In this document: in pieces, positions 43,544 to 55,500 of the stretch | Layout: every line of letters starts with the position of its first letter | How positions within the stretch are numbered: position 1 is the first letter of the stretch | Assembly (NCBI GenBank): GCA_002410065.1 | Contig: DHQB01000006.1 | Span: 65,313 to 129,312, forward strand | Source: Bacteroidales bacterium UBA5349 | GTDB lineage: Bacteria; Bacteroidota; Bacteroidia; Bacteroidales; Tenuifilaceae | Direction of reading: 5' to 3' | Length of the DNA stretch: 64,000 nt | Made by a program: the position numbers and the translations under genes | The notes under the pieces: generated by a model | Database searches by the model: none | What the model saw: only the letters and a program-made list of their open reading frames with translations | What the model was told of the DNA's origin: nothing

Positions 43544-46500
43544 CTAGTTTTTGATGATAACCTTTGACACGGTTTGGCCATCAATAAACTCAACCACAAC
43601 TATATAAGAACCGCTACTTAAAAAACCTAAGTTGATTGGTTCATTTAGTGCATTACCGGAAACAGATTTCATAATGCTTCCTGTTTGTGAGAAAACTCTA
43701 ACTAATTGTACACCCTCTGTGCTAAGATTGATGTGCTCAGTAAAAGGATTTGGATATAAGCTGAAGATTAAAGTCTCATCAGCTCCAACACCAGTTCCTT
43801 TTTCTGTAGTAAACTCCAGTACAACACTGCTTTCCTGAATATTATCAGCAGCATCAAATGCTACTAAATAAATTTGGTATGCTGTATTGCTTGTGAGATC
43901 ACATACAATTTCTTGAGCAGGACTTCCGGTGAAGTCAATAGTACCTGATGCTGTAATGGTTACATCGGCATAGCTCTCGCCACTAATAATTTCCTGAATA
44001 GATGGAGCCGTGCTTCCTGAAAGAACTACAAGATAGGACACTTGTGAAACCTCATTAAGTGAAACATTAAATGCTACGGTATCAGCACCCACACTTTTTA
44101 CTACAGGATAATCCACATCCCATTCTGGAGCAGAATCATCAGGAGTAGTAAACGAAATTTGGGCCGTTTCTATCTGCTGATTGTCTAAATTGTCAATAGC
44201 AGCAAGATATAACTTATACGAAGTGGTTTCTGTAAGATCGCTTAAAGTCAGCGTTGCAGCGTTTTCTATAAACTCTCCATTCCCAACTTCTATTGGTGTA
44301 ACAGAACCGTATGCTTCACCAGCATATACCTCTTCAACTGTTGGAGCATCATCGTCTGAACCAATAAGCATATAATAATAAGTTGCAGATTCATCTAGCA
44401 TTATGCTTACCTCTGCCCCATTCCCTGTCACTAGTTCTAATGAAGGGTATCCTTCTGTCCATACTGGAGCATTTAAGTCGATAATAGTAAACTGTGATGA
44501 AACACCAGTTATTGCAAAATCATTAACATCCAGCAAATCGGTAACAGAAACCTCTATCTGGTGCTCAGAAATGAAAGGAGAATCTGCCGTTAGCTCAATC
44601 TCTGTTTTTGTATCATTTACCGTTGCAGAATAAACCAAAGTCTCGTCGGTTGTTAAATCTTTTAAGGTCACAAAACTAGACACACTTGAGTTGGTAATTT
44701 CCTCACCGTCAAGTAGCGTTGCTCCTCTACTAAAAGTAATGGTAATAGCCTGATCTACAGAAACATTATCAGAACCGTTCAATGGCAGGATTTCCATTGA
44801 AGTGTAAGCGTAAATGTTCACATCATCAACATAAACAGTTTTTCCTTTAGTGGCATTCTTAAAGGCTAAACAAGTAGGTACTTCAGCCACATTAAAATCA
44901 AGTGTTTGCTCGGTGTAAGCACCATATACCTCAAATGAACTTATCTGAGTAAACGAAGTAGGATCATTAGGATCTTCTAGAGTACCTACAAGTATAGTTG
45001 CACCCAAATCGCCCTTAACCCAATAGTTAAGTTGATATTTTGTTCCACTCATTAATGCAGGTAAAGCTACAAGTGGCTCCACCTCTGAATAGCTAGACAT
45101 GTATAGGCTAAGGCTATTATTAGGACTATGCGCATTTGATGTAGATGTATTTATCTTTACAGTTGAAGAACTACCATCGTGCTTAATCCAAAATAGAGGT
45201 AAAGATGAATTTTCATCAAAACTCTCAATAATATCGGCAACGGGATTATATCCAGTTGTTGAAATTGTATTTGTTTCTTCAGCATCACTACTCTGCGATG
45301 CAACACTAAACGATGCTTCTACTGATTCACCATCGGTAACACCTTCAACGGGAATACCCACCTTAAGCATAACGGTACTCAACTCACCAGCATCAATGCT
45401 TATGGAGCTAATCTCTGTTCCATTAACTGCATCAAAAATTGATGTAGCCCAATCCGATGAAGCGGTTAGGTCATAGGTGTCATTACCATATCCTGTATTG
45501 CTTATTTCAACATTATACCAAGCAAACCCACCTGCAAAGGATGTTTTACCAAGATCGGTAATTTCTGACACCATTTCATATTCACCAACAGGAACAACGC
45601 TTATGTCATCAATCTGAAGTGATTTATAACTTCCATCAGGAATCATATTTATTACAATGTACTCCATCCCGTCGGTTGCTGAAATATCAAACTGATAGTA
45701 CTTGTAGCTAGAACTAGGCACTATTGCCTCAAAGGACGTTGCAAATGTTTCAGGTTTATACGGATCGGAAACCGTTCCTATCTGGAATGAAATACCACCT
45801 TTGGCATATAAAGACACACGATACAATGGGTGTTGCTGAACTGCAGGCATCACAAGCATTGCTACTTCGGTTTCGCTTGAATTTCCAAAATGAAGATAAT
45901 GATCACCTGAATTAGCATTAAATGACGATGAATAAATCTTCAAAAGATTATCTTGGGTTTGTATAGGCAGCCATCCTTGTGGGAATGATGTACCCGACTC
46001 AAAACCCTGCTCTAACTCGGCAAATGGTTTATAGGTATACAGAGAAAAGTCTACCTGAACAACAGCATCAGTTTCTTGCTGAGAGGTAACCGTTAACAAA
46101 ACAGGCTTTTCAACCGGAACAGAAACATCAGAAGGTGCTGATGTCGCCACATAAACAGTGTCGGTCTCATCCACAGCTAATTCAATAGAGGTAATAGCAT
46201 TACCGTCCTTATCGGAAATAGATGATACAAGATCAGATGCTACCGCCAGGTCAAAAGTTTCTGATAATAATCCTGTATTAGTTATTGCTGCAGCAAATGT
46301 TACACTCCCCCCTTCGGCTATAGACTTCTGATTCACAAGTGCAGAAGCCTCAACAGCATAAGATGAAATCAACTCCAATGAAAAATCATCAAGGTAAAGA
46401 TTAGAGCCTTTTTTTGTATACTTGAATGCTATGTACGATAGTTGATCGTGCGAAATCTCCATTTCATTCTCCTGATAAGTCCAAGAACTGGCTAGGGAAA

Positions 46501-48556
46501 AACTCTCCAAAGTTGTAAATGTTGTTGAATCCGAGGGGTCGGTAAGCAAGCCTACCTGAAGAGAGGCACCTGCATTACCGTTTATCCAGAAACGTAAACG
46601 ATAAAACTCGCCAGGACTAAAATTCACAGCAGGCGAAACAAGCATTGTATTGTGAGGCACTGAATTACTGTAAATTTTTACAGAGTTAGGAGTTGATCTT
46701 GCATAAGAGGTTTGAATTGTTAATGGATTAGTCCCTAAAGGCACTAAAGCACTCCAACCAAGAGGCATTTCTTTACTTTCATCAAACGTTTCGACAAACT
46801 CTGTATATGGTGAGTAAACACCAAGTTTTACGGTAATGGTGTCGTTAGTTCTATCAGAATCATCGGCGTAATCAGTAAATATATTAAGAGTATAAAATCC
46901 TTCCTCCGATGGAGTGGTTAATGTTTGCGTGAAAGTCACAGGTGTTTCTTCACCAAAAGGGGCAACATCAACAGACTGACTACCTGTCTGCCCATCCTCA
47001 ACCAAAATCCATTTAACAGGAACAGATGCTGTATTTTGGCCATAATTAGTAACAATAGCCCTTACATCTAGTTCTGTACCTGAGAACATTACAGTATCTC
47101 GCATTGCACCGGCATTTTTTGATACAGGTAACACTGCAAAATCATAATCTGGAGCTACTTCAAGGGTAAAATCATCAATGTATAAACTTGTGGTCAAACC
47201 ATCAGGGTTATCAAATGCGTAAAGAGCAACCTTAAGGTTTTCTGCCTCAACTCCCTGAAGTTGAAAATAATATTTAGACCAAACATTAGGCGTAAAATTA
47301 TCGCCTTCAATTGTTCCCATGCTAGTCCAAGTTGTTCCATCGTCTGTGGTGTACATAACGCTTAACTCATCATCAACGGCAATAGCTGAAGCATTGGCCA
47401 TTAATGAGAATGAAACCCGAAGATTTCCTTCACTTATTGTATTTACGGGATGAGAAATAACCCAACCTGTAATAGCAGACGAGTTACTTTTACTATATCC
47501 AAAATAGATAGCTTGAGGAGGAGTGTTAACATAGTAAGAAGTTTCTTTCCAAGTTGAAGAACCATAGATAAGTTCCTCTGTAGGTAGCCCTTTTGCCTGA
47601 GTCCAACCGTACGGAACTACATCACCCTTAAATGTATCGAAACTTTCCGAAATAAGCACGGAGGTTGGATATACCCTTAATGCGGTAGTTGCCTCATTAC
47701 CATCCTGATACTCATCCGAAGCAAGCTCTGCATTAAATACAATATTGTCGGTAAGTTCGCTGTTAAAAATAACAGGAACCTCAATTTCTCGTGTTTCGCC
47801 AACTGCAAGGTTTGCAACAGGGATAGTTCCATCAATACCTGTATTAATCTCAAGCGCATAGGTTAAATCAAATGTTTCCTCGGTACTCCCCCAGTTTTTT
47901 AGGGTCACCATGTATTTGCCATCAACATCTTTACGATAGATATAATCGGGAACAACAGACATTATTGCCACATCGTGCTCCGGAATAAATAAATTAGGCC
48001 CAGTAACATCGTCTAACCCTATAGAGCAATAACCAGAATCATAGTCATAACCAGAACTTATAGCTCTAAAACGAATCCGAACGTTATCTGAAGTGCTATA
48101 TTCAGAAAGTTCTATGGTATAGTTAAACCACTGATTGGGATTCTCTGTTTTTGTATGCTCTCTAAGATTAATCCAGTCGGCACCGTCTACAGAAACATCA
48201 ACAAATAATGGCTTAAGTACATTACCTCCTAAATCTGTCCTTTTTAAGTATAAGAAGTAGCTAAGGGTTGTGCTTCCCGATGTTAAATCTAAACGAGGGG
48301 TAATTAACTTTAACACCTTACCCTGTGATATGTAACGGGAGTCAACAAATGCATAATAACCTGAACCGGAATTATCGGCAGAAGGACCGTTAGAGTTCTT
48401 ATCTGTAACGATCCAATCTGCATCATTGGTATCGTCATTTACCCATCCGTATGGGATTTTGTCAGAGTTAAAACTCTGATCTATGGTTTGTCCACTCGCC
48501 GTAAGCGAGAGTAAAACTAAAACAAACCCAATTATTAAATTGTGTAAAATTTTCAT
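43544..48556 (-). CDS. Giant T9SS cargo protein with repeated choice-of-anchor modules
   Basis: 1670 residues, signal peptide about 1-23 (ASGQ). Five modules of about 280 residues repeat the pattern F(D/E)...P.GW followed by a jelly-roll choice-of-anchor J/MAM-like domain ending in LYIDDF or similar; they start near residues 26, 300, 590, 860 and 1125, most with a CARDB-like Ig segment in between. A Big_5/SbsA-type Ig domain lies near 1275 (TITFSRGATLLDG), then two FN3-like repeats beginning APVWTEGYP and APEWDVDYP. The last about 75 residues are a T9SS type A sorting domain (FSLYPNPF...GSYIVVVEF). Secreted or surface-attached; adhesion or matrix function inferred. Confidence 0.88.
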   Translation of the reverse strand: MKILHNLIIGFVLVLLSLTASGQTIDQSFNSDKIPYGWVNDDTNDADWIVTDKNSNGPSADNSGSGYYAFVDSRYISQGKVLKLITPRLDLTSGSTTLSYFLYLKRTDLGGNVLKPLFVDVSVDGADWINLREHTKTENPNQWFNYTIELSEYSTSDNVRIRFRAISSGYDYDSGYCSIGLDDVTGPNLFIPEHDVAIMSVVPDYIYRKDVDGKYMVTLKNWGSTEETFDLTYALEINTGIDGTIPVANLAVGETREIEVPVIFNSELTDNIVFNAELASDEYQDGNEATTALRVYPTSVLISESFDTFKGDVVPYGWTQAKGLPTEELIYGSSTWKETSYYVNTPPQAIYFGYSKSNSSAITGWVISHPVNTISEGNLRVSFSLMANASAIAVDDELSVMYTTDDGTTWTSMGTIEGDNFTPNVWSKYYFQLQGVEAENLKVALYAFDNPDGLTTSLYIDDFTLEVAPDYDFAVLPVSKNAGAMRDTVMFSGTELDVRAIVTNYGQNTASVPVKWILVEDGQTGSQSVDVAPFGEETPVTFTQTLTTPSEEGFYTLNIFTDYADDSDRTNDTITVKLGVYSPYTEFVETFDESKEMPLGWSALVPLGTNPLTIQTSYARSTPNSVKIYSNSVPHNTMLVSPAVNFSPGEFYRLRFWINGNAGASLQVGLLTDPSDSTTFTTLESFSLASSWTYQENEMEISHDQLSYIAFKYTKKGSNLYLDDFSLELISSYAVEASALVNQKSIAEGGSVTFAAAITNTGLLSETFDLAVASDLVSSISDKDGNAITSIELAVDETDTVYVATSAPSDVSVPVEKPVLLTVTSQQETDAVVQVDFSLYTYKPFAELEQGFESGTSFPQGWLPIQTQDNLLKIYSSSFNANSGDHYLHFGNSSETEVAMLVMPAVQQHPLYRVSLYAKGGISFQIGTVSDPYKPETFATSFEAIVPSSSYKYYQFDISATDGMEYIVINMIPDGSYKSLQIDDISVVPVGEYEMVSEITDLGKTSFAGGFAWYNVEISNTGYGNDTYDLTASSDWATSIFDAVNGTEISSISIDAGELSTVMLKVGIPVEGVTDGESVEASFSVASQSSDAEETNTISTTGYNPVADIIESFDENSSLPLFWIKHDGSSSTVKINTSTSNAHSPNNSLSLYMSSYSEVEPLVALPALMSGTKYQLNYWVKGDLGATILVGTLEDPNDPTSFTQISSFEVYGAYTEQTLDFNVAEVPTCLAFKNATKGKTVYVDDVNIYAYTSMEILPLNGSDNVSVDQAITITFSRGATLLDGEEITNSSVSSFVTLKDLTTDETLVYSATVNDTKTEIELTADSPFISEHQIEVSVTDLLDVNDFAITGVSSQFTIIDLNAPVWTEGYPSLELVTGNGAEVSIMLDESATYYYMLIGSDDDAPTVEEVYAGEAYGSVTPIEVGNGEFIENAATLTLSDLTETTSYKLYLAAIDNLDNQQIETAQISFTTPDDSAPEWDVDYPVVKSVGADTVAFNVSLNEVSQVSYLVVLSGSTAPSIQEIISGESYADVTITASGTIDFTGSPAQEIVCDLTSNTAYQIYLVAFDAADNIQESSVVLEFTTEKGTGVGADETLIFSLYPNPFTEHINLSTEGVQLVRVFSQTGSIMKSVSGNALNEPINLGFLSSGSYIVVVEFIDGQTVSKVIIKN

Positions 48557-48576
48557 ACTATTTTGTTTTTGGTTTG

Positions 48577-48612
48577 TAAAAATAGGGCAAGGAGGTTACC
48601 CTCCTGCCCTAT
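48577..48612 (-). terminator. Terminator between two T9SS cargo genes
   Basis: On the minus strand ATAGGGCAGGAGG pairs with CCTCCTTGCCCTAT (one bulge) and five T follow. It lies just after the 1285/1268-aa gene, so the next cargo gene is probably a separate unit or attenuated. Confidence 0.85.
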
Positions 48613-48620
48613 AGAAGTTA

Positions 48621-51600
48621 TTACTTAACAACTCTGTACGTAAAGATTTCACCTTGAACAGAATTAACTGATATAATGTACACTCCACTTGGTAACCCAC
48701 CCATATTTATTGAGTTAGAACCATAAGTAGACACGCTTGACAGTACCTCTTTACCTATGGCGTTGAATACGCTGACTTTGGAAATTTCATATCCGTCTGG
48801 CAACAAAATTTTCAGCTTGTCGGATACAGGATTTGGATGTACACTGCCCTTTGTGACGTGAGTTGATGGTACACCTGTTCCTGATTTTACCTCCACCTCT
48901 TCGCTAATGGAATCTACACCTGTTGCCCCAATAACCGTTAGGGTTACAACATAATTGCCTGATTCTGCATAGGTATGGGTTGGATCCTTCTCTTTTGAGG
49001 TATTGTTATCTCCAAAATCCCAGAAATAGGCAACACCGTTTTCACCAGTAAATGTAAACGTTACATCAAATTTATCTACAGAGTAGGCAAAGTTTGCAAC
49101 AACATCATTAACAATAGTTACCTGTTTTGTAATCTCTTTAGAGGAACAGTTATTCGAAGCAACTAGGGTTACATCATAGGTTCCATAATCGGCATAGGTA
49201 TTGGAAACATCACCTTCAGTAGCGGTATTTCCATCTCCAAAATCCCAACTGTACTTGTCAATATTCTCACCTGAAGCGGCAAAAACAACCTCTTTGTCAA
49301 GAACTAGTACACTAAAATCTGCAGTAACCTCAAAGTTTGATTGCTCTTCAAAAACAAAATCGTCAATATATAACCTGTAGCGCAACATATTCCTAACGTC
49401 TCCATAGCCACGCCACCCGAAGTAATAGGTACCTGTTGTCTCTACGCCAACGCTAGCTTCGTAGTATTTCCAAAGGCTTGCTGAACCATTTCCGATTGAG
49501 CCAAAGTCATTAATTATCCGGCTCATACCTACGGCAGCATTTGCATCGCCCATTGCAAAAACAAGGCTATCCTGTGAGTAAATGGGGTTATACCAAAAAC
49601 CTACATTGTAGCACTTGCCTTCTTCCATATAAAAGGATTCTGAAAAAAGCCAGTCGTCATTCGCAATTTGCGTATACCTATCGGAACGAAGCATCCATGC
49701 CTGATCACCTGTACGTGCATATTTATTATCATTTTCAATGGCCCATGTATATTCTGGTCCTGCAACATCTTCGTAGGTCCATTCGCTAATATCGTCAGTT
49801 GTCTCAAAACTTGTAAAGTATTGCGATAAATTAACGCTGCTAACTATTGTGTCATTGTTATGATTTTGGTCGGTTTCAAGGCTAGACCAAATCTTTACCA
49901 CGTAGGTTTCGCTTGGATCAAGATTCAGCCCTTCGTTTATGGAGAAAAAACGTTTTTTACCTACCATCAGTGGTTCTGAAAACGATTGGGTTATTTCAAC
50001 CCCATCAACCTCAACACTTATATCGAACTCTGTTACGGTGTTGCGGCCGGTGTTTTCTACCTCAACCTTTATCTCATCAATATTATCTAACTGAGCCGAG
50101 CCATCTACCTTATTGCGTGGAACCTGAATGTGATTCACTTTAATATCGGTATCAAATAGCTGGCGTACTGAAATGTTATCAATCTGAATTCCCATCTGAT
50201 TAATAGTTTCGTAAATATGCCAACCTAAATGGTAATTTCCATCGGCCGAAACGGTAAACTCAACAGATACCAGTTTATAGTCGACATGAGTAACCTCTCC
50301 AAGGTCAAGAATTTCATCTACAAAAGAATCCTCATTTTGCTCACTAGAATAAGTTACCCTTATGCGTTCAGGGAATCCTCCAGCGTTTGCTTTTAAGTAG
50401 AATGTTAGAACATATTCCTGATCGGCTTTTAGCGAGAAAGCAGGGCTAAACAACCAATCGTTTGAAGGTGTATTTGTCCTTTTTGATGAATAAGAATATG
50501 CATATTCGCCCTCATATATATATTTATCTTCGTTTGTTAGAGCCCATTCGCGTCCATCAATATTCGCGTCCTCAACGCTCCATCCTTTCAACTCCTCAGC
50601 ATTTTCGAAACCTGTTTCGTACTGTCCTACCTCGGCAAGATTAATAAGCATTGCCGAAAGTTCTGTAGTTATTGAGTTGTTCGAAGGATTCTGGTCATCG
50701 GTTAAATTAGTGATAACCGTAATGTTAGGGCTTTGGTTTTCGCTTAAGTCTGCTTTTGTTACAAAAGTATATAAGCGTTCCTCACGAGCTGAAATTAGCA
50801 GCGATGCTTGCTCAACAACAGCATCTGAAGATCCTACTTTATAGCTGATTTCAAAGTTTTCAACATCATTTGAACCTTCGTTCTTAACAAGAACAGAGAT
50901 AGTTTCCGATGAGCCAAATGCAGCAGGTGCATGTGGCGATACTACTTCTACCGGAGCAATATCCTTTGATAGAATATTAGCAATCTCCAAATTATCGATA
51001 TAGAGAATATATGATTGTGGATCGAGATTAACGCTTGTGGTTGCATAAAGGGCTATGCGAACAGCTTTTCCGTCATAATCGGATAAATCTACAAATAACT
51101 TATGCCATTCTGTTTCAGAGATGGGAGAACTATTGTTAATGGCTGAAAGCTCATCCCATGTTACTCCATTATCCTCCGTAGCAAACACTATGAGTTTATC
51201 GTCACTTCCCATACTGTTTGTTCCATCGTCGTAGGTAATTGCATAATCAAAAGCAACTTTAGCATTAGCTGTAGCCATAAAACTGGGGCTAACAATCCAA
51301 TCTCGGGTTCCCAATGAAGTATAGTAAACGCTAAAACCATGCTCACCAGTACCTTTATGTTTATCGCTTTGCCAGTCAACATTCATATACACGAGCGGAC
51401 GATCCTCCCCACGTGCCTCATCCCAACCCTCGTAAAAACTTATTCTTTCATAGGAATCCGTAAAATCAAGCTTTGGTAACGGTAAAACCTTGGGCTCTTC
51501 ATTAACAAGGTTCACTAAAACAGTATTATTTGCTTCATTTTCATCGCCATTGAACTCTGTAGTTGCAGAAATAGAATAGTTACCCCATGCTGAAAAGTCA

Positions 51601-52427
51601 TAAGTCCCTAAATCAAATTCAACCTCCTCATTGGGAGCAAGTTCCTTAGAAATAACATTGAAAAGATTTGCCGTTTCTGCTCCTCGGATTTTAAACCTTA
51701 CCGGAACATTCTGTATTGGGGTAAGACCATCATTTTTTACAAGTACTTTTACGGGAGTATTCTCTGTTAAAAAACTTTCTGTAGTTGGTGATACTATGCT
51801 AACTATACCCGCATCAACCTGTGATTTATCCTTTATGAGAATATCATCAAGGTGCGCCGCCCAATATCCATTATCTATATTACCGGATGTAACATAAAAA
51901 CCAATGGTTACGTTTTTCCCTGCAAAGGTCTTTAGATCAACTGTCCAGGTTTGCATATCCATTGTAAGCTGGGCCTCCGAATTTGCAGTAAATTCAAAAA
52001 CAGATGTATATGTATTTCCTCCATCCTCAGAAATCATAACCGCAAGTTTATCGTCATACCCCATACCACTTGGGCTAGGCTCGTCATGCTTAAGGGTCAA
52101 TGCAGCATCAAAGCGTACAATGGTACTCTCTGTTACGCTAAAATATGGAGAAACTATCCAGTTGTGCTTTCCTACACCATAGACATTAATACCGGCACAA
52201 GTTGTAGGATATAGCACATCGGACCTAAACCAGCCACCTGAGCCAAGGGTTGGTTTAGGATACCCTGAACCTTCATTCCACCCTTCGCATATCTCGTGAA
52301 GGTTAGTGCCGTAAAATCCTTCAAAATCGCAACTTATAGGTAGTTGCTGTATATTCTGCGATACTGCATTTAATGACGGTAACGCAAACATGGTAAGTAT
52401 TGCTAAGCTCTTAATAGTCCTCTTCAT
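48621..52427 (-). CDS. T9SS cargo protein with choice-of-anchor modules and two PKD domains
   Basis: About 1268 residues from the ATG at 52425-52427, which gives a clean signal peptide (MKRTIKSLAILTMFALPSLNAVSQ); a start at 52478 would add 17 residues ahead of it. Four choice-of-anchor J-type modules open with CDFEGFYGTN...EGWNEG, ERISFYEGWDEA, TGFENAEELKGWS and TSFETTDDISEWT, separated by CARDB-like segments (PVKVLVKNDGLTPIQNVPVRFKIRG). Two PKD domains follow (YSWDFGDGNTATEG and YFWDFGDNNTSKEK), then a T9SS type A sorting domain (VHPNPVSDKLKILLPDGY). Probably a surface adhesin. The closest relatives in the window are its two neighbours. Confidence 0.88.
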   Translation of the reverse strand: MKRTIKSLAILTMFALPSLNAVSQNIQQLPISCDFEGFYGTNLHEICEGWNEGSGYPKPTLGSGGWFRSDVLYPTTCAGINVYGVGKHNWIVSPYFSVTESTIVRFDAALTLKHDEPSPSGMGYDDKLAVMISEDGGNTYTSVFEFTANSEAQLTMDMQTWTVDLKTFAGKNVTIGFYVTSGNIDNGYWAAHLDDILIKDKSQVDAGIVSIVSPTTESFLTENTPVKVLVKNDGLTPIQNVPVRFKIRGAETANLFNVISKELAPNEEVEFDLGTYDFSAWGNYSISATTEFNGDENEANNTVLVNLVNEEPKVLPLPKLDFTDSYERISFYEGWDEARGEDRPLVYMNVDWQSDKHKGTGEHGFSVYYTSLGTRDWIVSPSFMATANAKVAFDYAITYDDGTNSMGSDDKLIVFATEDNGVTWDELSAINNSSPISETEWHKLFVDLSDYDGKAVRIALYATTSVNLDPQSYILYIDNLEIANILSKDIAPVEVVSPHAPAAFGSSETISVLVKNEGSNDVENFEISYKVGSSDAVVEQASLLISAREERLYTFVTKADLSENQSPNITVITNLTDDQNPSNNSITTELSAMLINLAEVGQYETGFENAEELKGWSVEDANIDGREWALTNEDKYIYEGEYAYSYSSKRTNTPSNDWLFSPAFSLKADQEYVLTFYLKANAGGFPERIRVTYSSEQNEDSFVDEILDLGEVTHVDYKLVSVEFTVSADGNYHLGWHIYETINQMGIQIDNISVRQLFDTDIKVNHIQVPRNKVDGSAQLDNIDEIKVEVENTGRNTVTEFDISVEVDGVEITQSFSEPLMVGKKRFFSINEGLNLDPSETYVVKIWSSLETDQNHNNDTIVSSVNLSQYFTSFETTDDISEWTYEDVAGPEYTWAIENDNKYARTGDQAWMLRSDRYTQIANDDWLFSESFYMEEGKCYNVGFWYNPIYSQDSLVFAMGDANAAVGMSRIINDFGSIGNGSASLWKYYEASVGVETTGTYYFGWRGYGDVRNMLRYRLYIDDFVFEEQSNFEVTADFSVLVLDKEVVFAASGENIDKYSWDFGDGNTATEGDVSNTYADYGTYDVTLVASNNCSSKEITKQVTIVNDVVANFAYSVDKFDVTFTFTGENGVAYFWDFGDNNTSKEKDPTHTYAESGNYVVTLTVIGATGVDSISEEVEVKSGTGVPSTHVTKGSVHPNPVSDKLKILLPDGYEISKVSVFNAIGKEVLSSVSTYGSNSINMGGLPSGVYIISVNSVQGEIFTYRVVK

Positions 52428-52513
52428 GAAAAGAGGTGGTATCAACACCATGTTTAGTAGAGTAAATTTTTTTTTCATAATATTTAGTTTTAGTGTGTGA
52501 TTATTATTTAAGC

Positions 52514-52554
52514 AGGATGATGCTCCAAATGTTTCATGAACAGAGCATCATCCT
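52514..52554 (-). terminator. Strong hairpin after the S8 protease gene
   Basis: AGGATGATGCTC (52514-52525) and GAGCATCATCCT (52543-52554) form a perfect 12-bp stem around a 17-nt loop. No T-run follows on the minus strand, so it may be a weak terminator, an mRNA-stabilising hairpin or a processing site. Confidence 0.6.
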
Positions 52555-52561
52555 TATGTGT

Positions 52562-55500
52562 TTAGTATACAATGAGTTTTACAACCTGGTTAAAACTGTT
52601 ATCATAAACCTGTAACAGGTATGAACCCGGCGCAAAATTTGTTAAATCTATTTGATCGGTGGAATTCCCTGTAAATATTCCCTGAGAAAGCACGTTGCCG
52701 GTTACGGCAAAAACCTTCCAAGAAAGGGTTGGATGCCCGTTAGGAAGAACTACATTGAACAAACCTTTTCCAGGATTTGGATATACACTGAGCTCACTTC
52801 CACTTTCATTATCGACACCTGATATAACAGATTCTACTGTAAATTCCTTTGAATTATCAGCATTATCAATATCATCGTCCATTTCAACAAAAACAGTTAT
52901 AAAATACACCCCACCTGCACTCATATCAACAGTTGCAGGAATAGTAGCCAAATACTGTTCCCCAGTACGAATAGGTTTTGTTAATCTATGATTATGCTTC
53001 GTAGTTTCTCCGTTAAATGTTTTTCCAATAACTATTTTTTCATTTGAAGGTATTACCGTATTACCAATATTCTCGATGGTAAACGACACCTTTTCAGCAC
53101 CAGAAAGGCTTCCTGCAGTTGATACTGGTGAGATTAAGTTCCTCACCCTTACATTAGGCTGGGACTCTGTTATTGCAAAATTGTCAATGCTAATTCCCTC
53201 GTCGTTAACGTATATATCGGAGCGAAATTTAAAGCGGAACATTACGTTAGATTCTCCTACATAGTTAGATAAGGATACACCAAACTGTTTCCATCCTGCA
53301 CTAAAACCGCTCCACCAAGGTGCACCTAAATCCCAACTCTGCTGGGTTGTTTTGTAGTTGTAAAGTGCATCACCACCGTTAACCTTAGTCCAAACTTCAC
53401 CATTAACTGAGGCTTCTAGGATCATGCCATCAAAAGCTTCCTCAGTTTTAATGTTGAGCATTATATTAAGGTAAGGATTGGTTGTTGATGTAAAATCAAG
53501 TACAGGTGAGTACAGAATAGCTTCAGTTTCAGCAGGGTATTCTCCTGTTAACTTTGTTACCCATACATTATCGCCAGAATAAGCAGCATTAAGGCTTGAC
53601 TTATTTGGCTTACCATGCTCCCAAACAGCTTCTGGAAGAGCAGAGCCATCCCACCAACCCTGAACGTCATTTTCAAAATCCTCAAAATAATTGGCCGCAC
53701 TTACCTTTTTCATGTTGGTAATCACAGCAAATGTGGTATCGTTAACAGGATCGGTGTCAGCCTCAAGTACATTTATTACCGATACTCTGTATGAACCAAC
53801 TTCGGAAAAGTCAAAGCTATTTGGAAGTTCAACGCTAAACGAATCTCCTGTATTGTATAGCTGAGTTGTTATAGCATTTACCTCCTGGCCTTCATCACCA
53901 TTTATGGATATTTGAAATGGCAGTTGAGTGCCCATTGCTAAGGGGTTGCTACCAAGTGTACGTAGATTAACGAATAATTTCTCATTAATTCCTAAGCCCA
54001 CTTGAGATGCGGGTGTTGTTAATGATACAACCTCTAGATCCACTTTTGGGAAATCTCTAATTTCGATGATATAATCTTCGGTTTCGCCAAAACGAATAAC
54101 ACCATTCGCTGCATCCGTTCCCATTATCTCATTTGCATGATATGAACTTCTAACCCTCATTCGCGTTGGGCCAAGTTCTGCATCAACAGGAATATGAATT
54201 GTAGCTTCTTCGAAAAGTAATGAACGGGAATCATTCTCAAAAACCAATTCCTCGTCGGACAAATAACCATCCCTATTGAAATCAATCCAAACCTTTAAAA
54301 ATTGACCAAACGAAGGCCAAGTCCAATAGTCTGGAACAATAATGGCTTGCACTCCCATATCATAATCGTGCTCTCTATAAACAACGCTCCGTTGATTTGA
54401 AATCAATGAGTATCCATCTAATCCAGAATCGCCACCACATACAGTACCGTAATTTCGAATGCTCTGTGACTCATGAATACCATTGAAATAGAAATTACCT
54501 ATACCTGTTGGACTAACTCCTGCAAAACATTTACTCCACACCTCAGTGTAGGTTTGCATACTATGTCTAATAATTGAATCGTTAAACCTATCTCCATCGT
54601 TTGGCATAGCTACCCATGCATCAATGCTAAAGCGCTTATCTAACCCTTCAAGGTTAACTTTATGATTAAATGAAATTGCAATGGTATCCGCAAAATTAAA
54701 ATCAGCAGGAAGCACATAGTTCTCATTAACAGTTAGAGTATCGTTGATGCTAAACCCAATAGGAATTGAGGTTGCCTCTGCCAATGCTGATTTACCATAG
54801 TTAACCAGCTCGATGTTAATAAATTCATCTGCAGTAAGAATCCGCTCACCTGTTGAGGGAGATATGGAAATAGTTGAAAGGTCGTTGGTATATCTGTCCG
54901 CAATCTTAAAATCGTCAATTGCAAAAGCGTTATGCTCTGTGGTTGAGGTTACAACCCTAAAACGAAATTTAACTGATCCCAAGTAGCGGAAATCTATTAG
55001 ATCAACGATGCGTAGCTGCCATTTATCCCCTTGACTTCCTACAATAGCGGGCATTATATCAAGCAACCACTCATCATTACCATAGATGTATGCATCTAGA
55101 TGCAACGACCCCATTTCTAATGTTTCTGAATATGCATGAAACCAAAAATACATGGTTGGCTTTGCTATTGAGGAAAGATCAAAACAGGGTGAATGTAGGT
55201 ATAGTTCACCCACTTGTCCCTCTAAAAATGAGGATTCTGTATATAGATACTTACCCTCTCCAGAAGTGTGATCGGCACTAGGTCCAGTACCATCAATAAG
55301 CGTTTGATTAGCATTTGGCCACCACTCAAAATCATCATTTTCATGATCATTGTCCCAACCGCCAGCCAAATAAACTGGGTCAAAAACAGTATTAATAATT
55401 TGATTCTGCAAATCGGGCATGCCATCAAAACTCTGCTTGTAAGGGAAAGTACTTATTGGGTTATAGTGTTCAACTCGCCTGTTTAGCGTATCATTGGTTG

